Origin: Clitoria ternatea
Taxonomy: Eukaryota; Streptophyta; Magnoliopsida; Fabales; Fabaceae
Direction of reading: 5' to 3'
Length of the DNA stretch: 64,000 bases
Assembly (NCBI GenBank): GCA_037962975.1
Contig: CM075671.1
Coordinates: 45,656,501 to 45,720,500, forward strand
Position numbers and translations under genes: made by a program. The notes under the pieces were generated by a model that was given only the letters and a program-made list of their open reading frames with translations, was not told the origin of the DNA and searched no databases. Of the stretch, positions 32,375 to 44,281 are shown one piece after another (within the stretch, counting starts at the first letter, position 1; each line of letters opens with the position of its first letter).

Positions 32375-33889
32375 AATTTTTTTTCTTACTCTTCTCCTTA
32401 TTCAAACTTCTTGCCTTTCTTTTGAATTTTGTACAAAGGGAGTGACTGGTGTATCATCTTTGGCATGAACTGGGATAATGTAGCCACTTTTCCATTCAAA
32501 TATTAAACTTCCCTTAGGTTGGTGGGACTACAGAGCTCTCGTATCACCCGATATTTATTCGGGTTGGCCTCAATTCCTCTTTGTGTCAACATGAATCCTA
32601 AAAATCTTCCAGCTGATACTATAAAAGTATATTTCAAAGGATTCAAGCACATGTTGTACACCTATAGACATTGGAAAATACTCCTAAGATCTTGGCAATA
32701 ATATCATCAATATAAACCTCAACAAGCTTTGAGTGCATTCCCTCGAAGACTTTATTCATCATACGTTGATATGTTGTCTCGACGTTCTTTAGTTTGAACA
32801 GCATCACGATGTAACAAAAGACACCTTGATCATTGACAGATGTAATTTTTCCTCATCATCCTTTTACATGGGAACTTAATTGTACCTGGAATAGATGTCC
32901 ACAAGCTGATATCTGAAGAAGTCATCTACCATTTGGTCAATATTAGGTAGCGGGTATGGATCCTTTGGATAACACTTATTAAGATTAATAAAGTTTGTGT
33001 ACATCTGCCACTTCCCGTTGGCCTTCTTCACCATGACAATATTAGACACCCAAGATGAATATCGTATTTCTTGAATAAACCCAGCTTTTAGCAATTCGTT
33101 TGTTTGTTCATAAGCCACTTACTGCTTTTCTGGGCCCAGTCTTCGTTTCTTATGGGCTACGACTTTAGACTCTAGGTACACTGTCAGCTTGTGGCAACAA
33201 AAGTTGGGATTAATGCCTGGCATATCGACTGTCATCTAAGCAAAGATATGCTTAAATTCTATTAACAACTCTATCAATCGTTTCTCCACTTCGGTTCCTA
33301 GGCTGTCATTTATGTTTGTGGTCTTGGTTGAATCATTTCTCAAGACAATGACTTTAGTTCCGCCCTTCGGGGTGGGTCTAACTGGGTTTAGAGGATTAGA
33401 CATCAACTTCTCTCTAGGATCCAAATCTATGAGATTTACTAACCCCGAAACTGATCCTTCATCATTCAGTTTCCTCATTTTAATGTCATTCTTAGCTTTT
33501 ACCATCTGAAGGCTTAGATTATAGCAATACCGGGCCATCTATTGGTCCCCTCTGACTGAGGAAACTTGATTGTCCTTATCAATGAATTTAATCAACAAAT
33601 GGGAGGTAGACATTATTACTTCCAATGCATTTAAGGACGACCTTCCCAAGATACTGTTAAAGGGTGACTTGACATCAATGACCAATACCCTGTGCGCACC
33701 ATCCTTGACCCTGGCTCTCCTTTGAAAGTTAAAGGGATGTCAAGATACCCTTTGGTGGGTTATTTTGCTCCATTAAAGGCAGTTAGGTCCTGGGTATAGG
33801 GTTGTAAATCTATATTGGTCAAGCCCATCCTTTTAAAACAATCATAGAAAATTACATCGCAAGATCTTCCTTGATCCACAAGTAACTGT
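32375..33889 (-). pseudogene. pol: Tat remnant D: protease C-terminus, RT and start of RNase H
   Basis: Homologous to elements A and B but strongly decayed. From right to left: protease (about 33840-33600), the spacer ARYCYNLSLQMVKAKND and NPVRPTPKGG (33538-33240), RT start LLKAGFIQEIRYSSWVSN and KCYPKDPYPLPNIDQMVDD (33118-32880), and the catalytic VYIDDI near 32718-32700. It ends in LYK-like RNase H sequence cut by the CACTA right terminus. Multiple stops and frameshifts show it is older than A and B. Confidence 0.85.
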
Positions 33890-35516
33890 TGTAACACCCT
33901 CTGTTACACCTTAATAAATTTTAGAAAAATTCATAATAATTTTTTTTTAAAGATATGATTGTTAAAAAGAAACTATCGGAATAAATTATATACATTATTT
34001 CTGAAATACCTCACAAATATTATTAAAACTTTATAAAGTATTTGTACATTCATCCGAAGAAAATAAACATTAAACATTATAAGAAAGAGAGGAAACTCCA
34101 TGGCCCAGAAGCAGTTACTTATTAACATTATTTATTCATTGGACCACGGTATTCATACCGAGCTCCCTTTCTAGAACGTGCTATATCTACTGCTGAAATT
34201 CTTCGATCCTTCCCTTTGAACAATCAATTTAGAATATATGAAACAAAGACACGGAGAAAGGAGTGAGAAACAGAATATAATATTATTGATTAAGACATAA
34301 GCAACAAAGGGTTTTCACAAGCCAATACATAATAATATCAATCACAATCACATACACAATCAATTATGAATGCATGAATGTATGCAATATCTTCATCATA
34401 ACTTACCTATATATGTGGGCCCTTAAATTTTAATTTGCACTGGGCCAACCAGGAGTTTACACTGTTCCATAAGTCCAGATAATAATAATATGAACAGCTC
34501 AACTGGCATGGAAACACTTAGAGACTAGTCAGATTGAGAAAGTTTTTATTGTGAAACTACCCGACACTAGGGAGCTACCCCAGGTCCCCTGAAGCACCCT
34601 TTCACACCTTCTCATCCCAAGGCTCGTAATTAAGCCTCCTCTAATGTATCCTCGGTTTTTATAATCCGTCCCCAGACAATATCATTTTATTTCACTTTAA
34701 TGATTCATGATGCATGAACTACTCGCGTATTTAGTTGGTTAAGGCTTTTAGAAACTCAATTATTAAATCCCTTAAAGGTTTACAATATAATTTCAATAAA
34801 CTGTACATTTTCTCAATTCTCTGAATTTCTGTCCCACAGAAATAAATTTGGTACAGTTTTCAAATCTCACTGAAATTGAGTTTCTAAGCCTTAAATATCT
34901 AAAAACTTTTTCATATAAAACTTTACATAATCTTTCTCAAATTAAATCTTAACAAAATCAAATTTAGGAATCTCAATTATTTCCAAATATCTTTAGTTAT
35001 TAAGTTGGAATAAAATAATTTTCTTTTAAAAAATTTTGTTTTATTTAAAGAGAATAATTATTAACCAAAAATACTTAAAATTACAAAATTTTTCTTTAAC
35101 TCAAGATTTAATTAATTAATTCTCATAAAAGGTTTTCTTTCTAAAATAAATACTAATTTTTTTATTCTAAATATTGAAAATAAAGTTAATAAAAATAATT
35201 TCTAAGAAGAGAAGATTTAAAGTAAACATTTAAAGAGTAAGGTAAGAAAATTCTTACTGAATTTAGCTTTCCGTCATGCTCGCTATATGCTCAAACTCCA
35301 CGTCACAAAATCAACAATCAAGCATTATCAATTATAACTAAATATCATCAATCACATCAAATATTATTAATCACAATTAAATATCAATCAAAATCAAGTC
35401 AACAAAGCATTATTTATAAATATTATAATTCAAAGTTTAATGGTTATTAATATAGTCAATTTGAGTCCTTTTGGTCAATTCCTCGTATAGGTCTATATAA
35501 GTCCATATAATCCAGT

Positions 35517-35640
35517 CCTTGCATAGGTATAGTTCAGTCCATATGGGTCATAATGGTCCAAATCCTTGCATAGGTATAGTCCAGTCCATATAGGTCATAA
35601 TAGTCTAAGTCCTTGCATAGGTATGTTAGAATTAGTTAAA
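35517..35640. repeat. 47-bp tandem repeat in LTR C
   Basis: CCTTGCATAGGTAT recurs at 35517, 35564 and 35611 (period 47 bp), each followed by a variant of AGTYCAGTCCATATRGGTCA. About 2.5 copies. No coding potential. Confidence 0.85.
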
Positions 35641-35917
35641 CCGGATATTTAATTTAAAATTTATTAAAAATGTTAAGTTAAAAAGTTAATATTTTAAAAT
35701 AATAATATTATTAAATTTAAAAGGAGTAGGGGACTCCTCCCATTATTCTTATGTCTTTTCATATTATACTCTTATCTCACTCCCCCTTACCTTGAGTTGT
35801 TACCAAAAAGAGATTTGCTTTGCGCCTCCGATTTCTAGAAATATAAATACCAATCTTATTTCAGTATAAGCATAAGACGAAGATTAAGATTAATACTTAA
35901 AACAGAAATGGTAAATT

Positions 35918-36120
35918 TTGAATAGTGAATAGTGAATAGTAAATCGTGAATAGTAACAGTAAATAGTAAAACATGAATAGTAACGGTAAATAGTAAATCG
36001 TGAATAATAATAGTAAATAGTAAATCGTGAATAGTAATGGTAAATAGTAACAGTAAATAGTAATTTACTATTTGAATAGTAATTTACTATTGAAATAGTG
36101 TTTACTATACAGAATAGTAA
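35918..36120. repeat. AATAGTAA-type short repeats in LTR C
   Basis: A dense low-complexity array built from GAATAGTAA, GTAAATAGTAAATCGT and related words. It lies just upstream of the block 36180-36300, which reads like a leader on the minus strand. It may be a simple satellite or an AT-rich promoter array. Confidence 0.8.
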
Positions 36121-36970
36121 CTTAAAATAATATTATTTCTAGTATAATAACAGATTTCTAAAAACGATATGAAAATAACCCAAAAAATATAAAAGAGAAG
36201 TATTCTTACCTTAGGATTTTGGCAGAACCTTCTCTCCAAAAACTTTTCTTTTCTCTCTCACTTCCACCACTATCTCACTAGCACTACTATATTAAGAAAA
36301 CTTAATCTGAAATTGTGAATTCTAAAGAAGAAATCCTTCGGTATTTATAGGAAAAAAATTTACTATGCATTCCATTATTTTAATATAAACGTACTATGTA
36401 TTTTTGAATTTTTTATTCCAGGTTACTGTACACCTTTTGAAAATTTCGTACATGCACAGTGTTTTGCATAGTAACTGTCGACAGAATTATTAAGCCAAAT
36501 AGTAACCTTTCACTCGGTATATTTTAAATATTCAAAATGAGTTCTTTTTGAAATTTAGCGATATTATATCAGTCCTTACTAATTTTATAACATGTAATAT
36601 AAAGTTGAAATTTTAAAAATCTAAAATTTTCTGTTAATAAAAATTTATTAATACGTTTCCAATTTTTTAACGATTGGAAAAAATCAAGATTTTTCTCAAA
36701 CCGATAATTTTTAGATAAGTCTACTTGAAACGGATTTTAGAAAATTTTCTTATAATTTACATTCACTTTCTTATAAATATTTTTAATTTAAGTCACTTAT
36801 ATGAATTTAAAATTATTTTAAAAAAATATTATTTTATATAAAAAAATTCCAAAATTCCAAAAAATTCTAAAAAATCATAAATAATACGTAGATTAAAAAG
36901 TTCTAAAGAGCCATAATCTAATTATTTCAAAATTTTAATATAAAAATAAAAATAGGGGTGTTACAACTGT

Positions 36971-37470
36971 CGTATGGTTTTATTTGCTACCACAGCCTCA
37001 ATAACTACTGAGTCATCACTTCCAGGAACCGTTAGGCCGAAATCATCATCAGTAAAGGTTATGGGGGTGTTTGAACCCACCCCAAAATGGCTTGTTGTTT
37101 GGTTTTGTTTGTACGTACATGATCATGCGGGGATGATTCTTTCGTGTAGAGTTTGAAACTCCTCCCATAACAAATCCTCTAGCTATCATGTCCATGATCT
37201 CTCTCTTCCCTTTGGAGGACGGGGGCATTTCAAATTCTTCTTTATCATTAGCAATGCTATCTATCACTGTTTTTCCTTTATCCATCAGATACCTTTTTTG
37301 TACTTCTTCCCTCATCGATATCTGGAGAACAGTCTCGACACTGGGGTTTCTTTTATTTTGGCTCATTGCTACTTTTTGTCCTAAAAAGGCACTGCTTCAA
37401 CTTTCCTTCCTTGATCAACACCTCAATAGCGTCTTTTAATTGTTGACACTCGTCAGTATTATGGCTAGTT
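36971..37470 (-). pseudogene. gag-pol: Tat remnant D: gag end and protease N-terminus
   Basis: Right of LTR C the D sequence resumes: KGKREIMDMIARGFVMGG and STRKNHPRMIMYVQTK (37366-37049) correspond to the start of the A and B protease regions. About 37465-37380 gives LKDAIEVLI and EGKLKQCLF, the tail of gag. Homology stops near 37470, inside the gag zinc-knuckle region. The rest of gag and the LTR are missing. Confidence 0.8.
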
Positions 37471-38455
37471 TATGCATGGATTTGACTACGTCAGTATCCA
37501 TGCAATTATCATATTAGTCATACTGACGGTTGATTTGTGCAATCTTGTTGGATCTGTGTCTTTTACCTTTACATGCCATCCCCTGGTTTAGGGTCCAGTA
37601 TTAATATCGAATCATTATATTTTTTAAAATGTTAAATATTAATAAATACCTTGAACATTTGTCCCTTTGTTCATGAATACTCGTTACCCATATTTTACCC
37701 ATAGATAGGGTAATGGTTAAGGGTGAGAATAGACTGAACGGAGCTAAGCTTTATAGGGATGTTTGGTCTGATATTTAATTTTAAGGTCTAAGCTTGATAT
37801 AGACAACATTTTTAGGCTTGACCTGACCTATTTAAAAGTCTGGCTTGATAGTATGTATAAAAGTCTGATTTATATTATTGTCAATAATATTAAATAGATC
37901 AATAAATTTATCTCAAATAAACCAATATGTTTCTAAAAAGCTAATAATCCATCTACAATACGCATTTAATTATCACTTTTACATATTAAAGGCGATCATG
38001 ATAAATTTTAATTTTATAGACTATAGTTCATATAAAATATCATGTGTATTTATAAATTATTTTTTTTATAAAATTATATATAAGAGCTTGAAAAGACAAA
38101 CCTTATAAATTTAGGAGGTTTTTTCAAAAGTACAAATCTAATATATTTAATTAAATAAACTTTTTGAAAAAAATATAAGTCCGTAAACGACCTGATCCTA
38201 GCAAAATGGCTACAGTCACCTGGGTTAATTAGCATCTCTATTCATAGAACCCGAGTCCGATGGAGAAATTTGAATAAAATCTTAAACATTGAGATTTGAG
38301 ACCTGAGAATTGTTTAACTTATTATAAAAAATAAAAAAGAACAATGTCTATACATCACACGCACATAAAAAAATGATTAAATAATTCTAACCATATGTGG
38401 AGATGCTTTAAAGAAGAGCAGACCTTGGATTACATTTTCTTTCAATTAAAATATT
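37471..38455. other. AT-rich interval, possibly a decayed DNA-element fragment
   Basis: No gene recognised. Sequence near 37717-37740 (AAGGGTGAGAATAGAC) and the reverse complement near 38240 are weakly alike, as in hAT-type non-autonomous elements, but no 8-bp duplication fits. Confidence 0.3.
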
Positions 38456-38675
38456 ACTTTTTCTGTTATTTTTTATCTTTCTTTTAAGTTTAAATTACAT
38501 AGACAAAGAAAAATAATTAATGTTCTTGAATTATAACATTTTTACATCTATTTTCTTACTTTATTCTTATCTTATATTAAATTTTTAATAATATTATTAA
38601 TATTTGGTCATTCGCTAAATGAGGGTATAACAAAAAGTTCTTAAAAGTCTAAATAAACGTAAAAAAAGGTGGGAG
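38456..38675. mobile_element. Probable MITE, copy 2
   Basis: The segment shares most of its length with 24185-24420, including AATTAATGTTCTT, ACTTTATTCTTATCTTA and the stretch around AAATGAGGGTATAA. The two copies are diverged, so they are old dispersed members of one family. Terminal repeats are weak (ACTTTTTCTG left; TGGGAGTAT right). Confidence 0.45.
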
Positions 38676-38826
38676 TATATTATATGATTCTCCTTTTAAA
38701 AAATACTATTATAAGATGCGGAGAAGAAAAGCTTGAGGCTGAAAAGGTGACTAAAGAAAATAGAGCATATGAAACAAGTCAAGTCTGGGTAATAAATGCA
38801 CATGGGGTATTAGCTAAACATATTTA

Positions 38827-39060
38827 TGTTTCTAGGGCCCTTTTAGTGGAAATTACGTGGTCTGGGGCACTTCGAGTGTCGGCTTTAAGTACACCGACAC
38901 AGGTGTCAGCTGGAGTGAAACCGACACGCCAGGGACGTGCCACGTGTGCTTACACAAAAGGAGAGTCGTGTCACCTCAAATAAAACCGACACACGTAAAG
39001 CATTGTGGAAATCTTTTAACCAACACAACGTGATTGGCTGACACACCTTTGATCGGTCCC
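38827..39060. repeat. Left terminal region of the Mutator-like element
   Basis: A degenerate inverted repeat (about 38835-38870) is followed by a cluster of CGACAC/GTGTCG words at roughly 38877-39060 (for example near 38876, 38897, 38920, 38966, 38987). The counterpart at 60780-60990 has the same words. Such clusters are typical of transposase-binding or terminal regions. Confidence 0.55.
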
Positions 39061-39279
39061 CTTTACCACCCCCACCCCACCCGTTCAGCCCCACTCACCT
39101 CCATTTTTCCCTACCAAAGCACACTGTAAATTTTTGTTGTGGTGGTGAAGAATAAGGTAGTTAGATTTTTTTAGTGCAGTTGCAGTTTTCAAGTTAGAAG
39201 AGTGGTCCCCTTGGAAGCTTACATTGTGTAAAAGGTATGTCGTCAAAATATTTAGGAAAATGCTTCGTTTCTGATTTTT

Positions 39280-40500
39280 TTTAAATATTTATTAATGGTT
39301 ATTATTAGTGTAGGGTTCAAGTAAACATATCATGTTAGAATTATTCTTGCTAAGAATATATGATTGTTTTGTAGCTAGGAAGGCCCATTATTTTTAAAAA
39401 TTAACCTGAAATTTATTTTGTTATAATGTTTTAATTTTTAAAAATAAAAATTGAAAATAATTTGGTATAAATTTTATATTTGAAAATAAAAACCAATGAT
39501 ATACACTATTTTAATTTTTTAAAATGAAAGAGATTGAAGTTAAAATTAACTTATAAAATATAAAAGTTTATGGAGTTTAATTTAAACAAAAGTAATAATT
39601 ATTTAATGTATATTTGTTAAGTTATTTATAAAAATCATTGATGATGTAATATATAATACTATTTTTAGAATTAGAAAATTGAAAATTATATATTTAAAAA
39701 TAAAATTTGTAAAATAAAATTCAAAAATAATTTATGTTTAAAGTATATATTTTTTAAGTTATTTTTTAAAAAAATTAATAATGATATAATATATATAACT
39801 ATTTTCAAAATTATAAAATTGAAAATTATATCGTTTAAAAAATTGAAAATAAAATTTGAAAATAAATAATGTTATAAATTCTATATTTATTAAGTTAAAC
39901 TTAGGTGATTAATATATTTAGAATTAGTAAATTTTAAAAAGGCATTGACGAGTTAATTTTTTAGATGTTAGGTGATGTACATTGTTTTACTTTTTTAAAA
40001 CATTATTATTGAAATAAAAATTAACTGATTAAATTTAAAATTTTATGGAGTTTAATTTAAACAAAAGTAATAGTTATGTGGAGGTATATTTATTAAGTTT
40101 TATTTTAAAAATCAAAGATGATATAGTATAAATAACTATTTTCATTACTAGAACAGTTTTGAAATTTATAAAATTTAAAATTTTTATATTTTGGTAGGAT
40201 ACGGTAATTTTTTTAATATAGGAAACATATTTGTTTAAAAACAACAGAAACTAAAAACAGTAATTTAAATTAAAAATAAATAGAAATCGCTTGCTGTTGT
40301 TATTTGCTTGAAACTTATTGTTGAAATTAATTTAAGGTATTTTTAATATATATTAATAATGTTATATTTAAGTTATATTTAAGAAAATCAATAATGATAT
40401 AAAATATATATCTAAATTTTATATTTAACAAAATCAGTATTGGTTCAATATGTAACTAAATTAATAAGTATTAAATATTAAATTATTATTTTGAAAATGA
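39280..40500. repeat. Imperfect direct repeats in an AT-rich spacer
   Basis: The segment ATGGAGTTTAATTTAAACAA followed by ATATTTRTTAAGTT and an AATMATGATATAAT-like stretch recurs at about 39570-39660, 39720-39810, 40045-40145 and 40350-40420. Spacing is irregular and copies are diverged. No open frame. It separates the left terminus from the PMD start. Confidence 0.6.
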
Positions 40501-40546
40501 TTATATTTACAGAATAATAGTTTTGTTGTACATTTGTAAATGTAGT

Positions 40547-41712
40547 ATGGCTGAACAGAGAAAGATCAATCCTGGTCCGTTAAACCCGTAACTATTAACG
40601 TTATAAGAGAAACAAGTATCCACGCATGTTTGGAACGGAAAACCAGACCGGGTACTAAGAATTAGAAAAACACTCTGCCTTAGAAGTGATCAAATACCAA
40701 AACAAATCATACCACATTTACGAAGAGCTGGTTTTTATCACTTTGCGAAGATTGCACATTTGTCAGTGTCTATAGAGTTTATTACTATAATGGTTGAGAG
40801 ATGGAGACCAAAGACACACACGTTCTATCTCCTTGTTGAAGAGTACACCATCACATTGAAGGATATTGCTATTTTTTTGGACTTAACATTGATGGTATTG
40901 CGGTTGTCGTGATAGCCGGTTCACATGACTGGCAACAGTATGTGGAAGCACAACTAGGGAGACGACCCCCTCGCAGTGCATTACATGGTCAAAGTCTTAA
41001 GATGTCCTGGCTACAAGAGAATTTCAGTGACATTGCAGAGCATCTTCAGGATGAGGTAGCCATAGAAAGACTCGCTCGTGCCTATATTTTACGATTGCTT
41101 AGTGGGTGTATCTTCTCTGACCAGTCATCTAGTAGGGTCCCTCTTAGGTACCTTCAAATGCTAGAGAATTTTGATCTTTGTGGTGGTTATGCATGGGGAG
41201 CATCTACGCTAGGATACCTTTACCGACAGCTATGTACCACCACAGATTACGCTTGGAAAGATATGTGCGGGTTGGAACTGTTGGTTTAGGTGTGGGTTTG
41301 GTAGCGTATGCGACGTCTTGCCCCGACAAACCTATTGTAAGGGATGTTGACAACCCTTACGGGGGCAGATGGATACACCCAGTGGGAAACAAGTATACGA
41401 TGTATGATTTGGGGTATTACAGGACACAATTGGACTGGTTGAATAAGGATCAGGTATTATAGCATTGATTTATAATATTTATATAACATTTCTAGTTACA
41501 ATTAATGGATGTATGTTTGATAAGTTAATTGTTTATTGTCTTGTAATTCATATGGGAGCCATATGATGGGACGATGACTAATGGTCTTCCAGAAATTTGT
41601 CTCTGTGGTCAGGGGGGCTGGCGATCGGTTATTCCATTGTTGTGTTTCCAGACTGCAGAGTGGTATCAGCCTGACAGGGTAATGCGACAATTCGGTATGG
41701 AGCAACACATAC
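40547..41712 (+). pseudogene. Plant mobile domain (PMD) gene, 5' part, broken
   Basis: PMD proteins include the Arabidopsis MAIN/MAIL1 nuclear proteins; many copies live in transposons. The ATG at 40547 (MAEQRKINPGP) is followed by two stops in the next 60 bases, then HLRRAGFYHFAKIAHLS and MVERWRPKTHTFYLLVEEYT. After a one-base shift near 40905 the frame 40909-41289 has LKMSWLQENFSD, ARAYILRLLSGCIFSDQSSS, VPLRYLQMLENFDL and YAWGASTLGYLYRQLC. TAGs stand where the family has Q and E in QxWxWER. An intron probably covers about 41459-41540. The next exon has WEPYDGTMTNGLPEICLCG and PDRVMRQFGMEQHI, cut at 41712 by LTR E. Confidence 0.82.
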
Positions 41713-41997
41713 TGACGTGTGATTACAGTCGTGGTTCTGTCAAATTAGTACATTAAAATTAATTAATGTAGTACTAGGGTGTCAACCTAGGTCGTTCTCT
41801 CAAGGATCAAAACAAAAATTTAGGAAAATCAAGTTTAAAATTAATTTTTATAACCAGAAATTCAACAAACATACAAATACAATTGAGGGGGGGTTTGATT
41901 GATTGGTTGTCACAATTAAAATCAAAACAAAGTAAATATAAGATTTGAAACAATAAATAACAAGCGATTGATTTTCTTGGAGTATTGTAATTAAATT

Positions 41998-42799
41998 TGA
42001 TCTGGTCTTGATACCGGTCCCTAAAGTTATGACGTCAGAATGACTTCATGAGAGGGAAACCGGTGTCATAGTTCGGGCAGCGTTACACTGGATATCCGGC
42101 ATCTCTCCATCCGCTCTTATCCCATCAGACGTTCTATTCGTTCTCTCTACCACGGATACTTCACTCGTTATCACTGAACGTCTATATAGCCGTTTGCCTC
42201 AGAACCACTGTGAGATAAGAGTTCCTTATAACTTATCAGTGAAGATACCTAACATAGCGGAATATGTCATGTCAATGGCCTCAGAGAGCAAGTACATGTG
42301 TCAGCGAATTATGCGGAAAGGTGATTATCCCCCATCCTTATCACAGGATCGTACTCTGATAATTGACCTACCCCCCTGACACACTCTGAGTACTGAGCCA
42401 CTTTAATTGACACACTTCACACGCTATCAGAGCCCAAGGGCCCACTTGCATTCAACGATTCATTTCCTACGTTCAACTATAAATAGCTCAATCAAAAATA
42501 CATGCAAGGTGACGTTGTCCTAACTCACTTTTACTATTGTATCGTTTGTGAATTCACTGAGTTTATACACTCTTCTTACTTGAGCGTCGGAGAATCTTTG
42601 CAGGTGGCACCACCTTTCGCCCTCTCTCAACGCGAATCGCTGGTGTGAAGGATCTCCAGGACAACAAGACCGACTTCTCCTACTGAGAGGCCGGACTATA
42701 ACACCGGATACCCACAGAGCCGGTGTGCAAACCCTCGAACACCTACACTCTTGTGGCTAGTCCCACACCGGATCCTTGACCCCGGTTCAGACCAGTGCA
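41998..42799 (+). repeat. 5' LTR of element B
   Basis: Begins TGATCTGGTC and ends GACCAGTGCA. The start and end are an inverted repeat (TGA.CTGGTC / GACCAG...CA). A TATA box TATAAATAG lies at 42478-42486; the 3' copy has TATAAACAG. The PBS follows one base after the end. Confidence 0.95.
42478..42486 (+). promoter_or_regulatory. TATA box in 5' LTR of B
   Basis: TATAAATAG, about 480 bp into the LTR, is the best core promoter candidate for the gag-pol transcript. The 3' LTR has a T-to-C difference at this site. Confidence 0.5.
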
Positions 42800-42800
42800 T

Positions 42801-42818
42801 TGGCACGCCTGGTGGGAC
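42801..42818 (+). other. Primer-binding site of element B
   Basis: TGGCACGCCTGGTGGGAC directly after the LTR. It differs from the A site at one base (T for C). The primer tRNA is probably an arginine tRNA, as in related elements; this was not verified. Confidence 0.75.
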
Positions 42819-42861
42819 TCGTTAGAGTTATTCCCATTTTTGCAGAAGTTTGGTTGTCATC

Positions 42862-44266
42862 ATGGAAGGTGATGGACGTGATTTCGCTAATGGTCATGTG
42901 GAGGATGTGACCCACCAACAGACTAGAAGGAGACTTATCTTTGAATCTCCTGTTACCAACACCCGGAGGATGGTGCAAGTGCCAACCCCTGATCCTCGAG
43001 ATGAGGTTATCAGACAGCTCAAGGAGGAGTTGATGGAGTTGAGGTGGGAGAAAGGAGGAGTTGGGGACAGGGTAACGTCCCATGCAGAGGAGGCTCACCA
43101 TGCATCAGTAAGGGATAGATCTACGACCCTCCAGTATTCGAAAATCCCCACATACGAAGAGAGAGAGCAGACCCAAGACTCTGGTGATAGAGTCAGTACC
43201 AGGAGAAGGGAGCAGGCAGTGGTAACCTCTGGGACTTACAAGCTCAGTGTTCCTTTCTCAAGGAGATTGATGAGCATTGTCATCCCGAAACATTTGCAAA
43301 CGACTCATCCACTGTCGATCAGAAAGTACAACGGAGAAACCGATCCTACTAAGCACTTGGATGCTTATGTGCAGGATGTTCCCAAGAACACTGACGGAGG
43401 AAGCTCTTAGCTGGTTCAAGAGTTTACCCTCAGGATTCATAGATTCTTGGGAGGAAATAGCAGCAGTGTTTGAAAGCCATTTTGTCATCTCCAGGGACAT
43501 CCCGAGAACTTCTCACACCTTGGCACAGATAAGGCAAGGAGAGACTGAAACTCTCAAGGAGTTCTTGAAGAGATTCTATAAGGAGGCTGCTTTGTTCCCC
43601 AACCTCACGGAGGCAATACAGCTCCATATCGTGGTGGAAGCTTTGCAACCTGGTTCTGCTTTTGCCTTATCCTTGGCAAAGAGCCCCCCGACGACCTTCG
43701 AAGAGTTTCGAAAGAAGGCTTCCAAATACGTGGGCATAGAGATGCATCTGGAGGCAACAGCAGCTAGAATGAAGCCTCCAGCACCCTCTCAACAGCCACA
43801 GAGAGAGAAGGAGAAGATGAGACCTGAGAAACATACCTTCCGAGAGGACATTGCAAGCGTTCGTCCACATCAACGAGATAGGCGCGTCTCGTCGTTCAAT
43901 AACTACGCCCCTCTGAACGCCATGCATTCCCAAATCATGAGGGAGGTTGGCTGGCCAACGCTTAATGTTTTTGGTATAAGGAAGCCGCTTCCACTCAAGA
44001 GGGGAGGTAACCCACGTAAGTATTGCACTTTCCACGAACAGACAGGTCATAACACTGACGAGTGCAAGGCGTTGAAGAATACGGTGGAGACTCTCATTCG
44101 GGAAGGAAAGCTGAAGCAATACTTGTTCAGGGAGAAATCTGTAGACGAACCTCAGAGGATGGACAAGAGGGGCAAAGATCCTGATGATGAGGATGATAAT
44201 ACTCATAACCCAGCCAGGAAGTTCACTGCAGCTGAAAAGCAGAAAGGAGTAGTGATTGCAGAATGA
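42862..44266 (+). pseudogene. gag: Element B gag, frameshifted
   Basis: The ATG at 42862 (MEGDGRDFANG) aligns with the start in element A. The first frame runs to DPTKHLDAYV near 43371, where 41 bp present in A are missing, so the reading frame changes. The second frame (to 44266) has the capsid core CRMFPRTLTEEALSWFK, THTLAQIRQGETETLKEFL-type region, RKKASKYVGIEMHLEA, and the knuckle YCTFHEQTGHNTDEC (CX2HX4HX4C, intact here). It ends KGVVIAE then TGA; protease starts 13 bases later. Confidence 0.9.
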
Positions 44267-44281
44267 GCTCAACAGAACAAC

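Larger units (their letters stand above)
33890..36965 (-). repeat. Solo LTR C (3,076 bp) with 5-bp TSD
   Basis: The ends are inverted: TGTAACACCC at 33890 and GGGTGTTACA at 36965. It is flanked by ACTGT on both sides (33885-33889 and 36966-36970), a perfect 5-bp duplication. No PBS, polypurine tract or coding sequence lies inside, so a solo LTR is the simplest reading. The wording of the ends fits Ty3/gypsy LTRs of the chromovirus or similar type; strand assignment is tentative. It splits the protease codons of remnant D. Confidence 0.85.

Noticed and set aside
37717..38245. hAT-type non-autonomous element
   Set aside because: Terminal similarity is only about 12 of 16 bases and no 8-bp target duplication fits.
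42194..42379. 61-aa frame present in both LTRs of B (also 52985-53170)
   Set aside because: Identical because the LTRs are identical there; short, no domain, and located in the promoter part of the LTR.
43667..44272. 201-aa minus-strand frame over gag of element B
   Set aside because: It overlaps the conserved gag frame and shows no family similarity.
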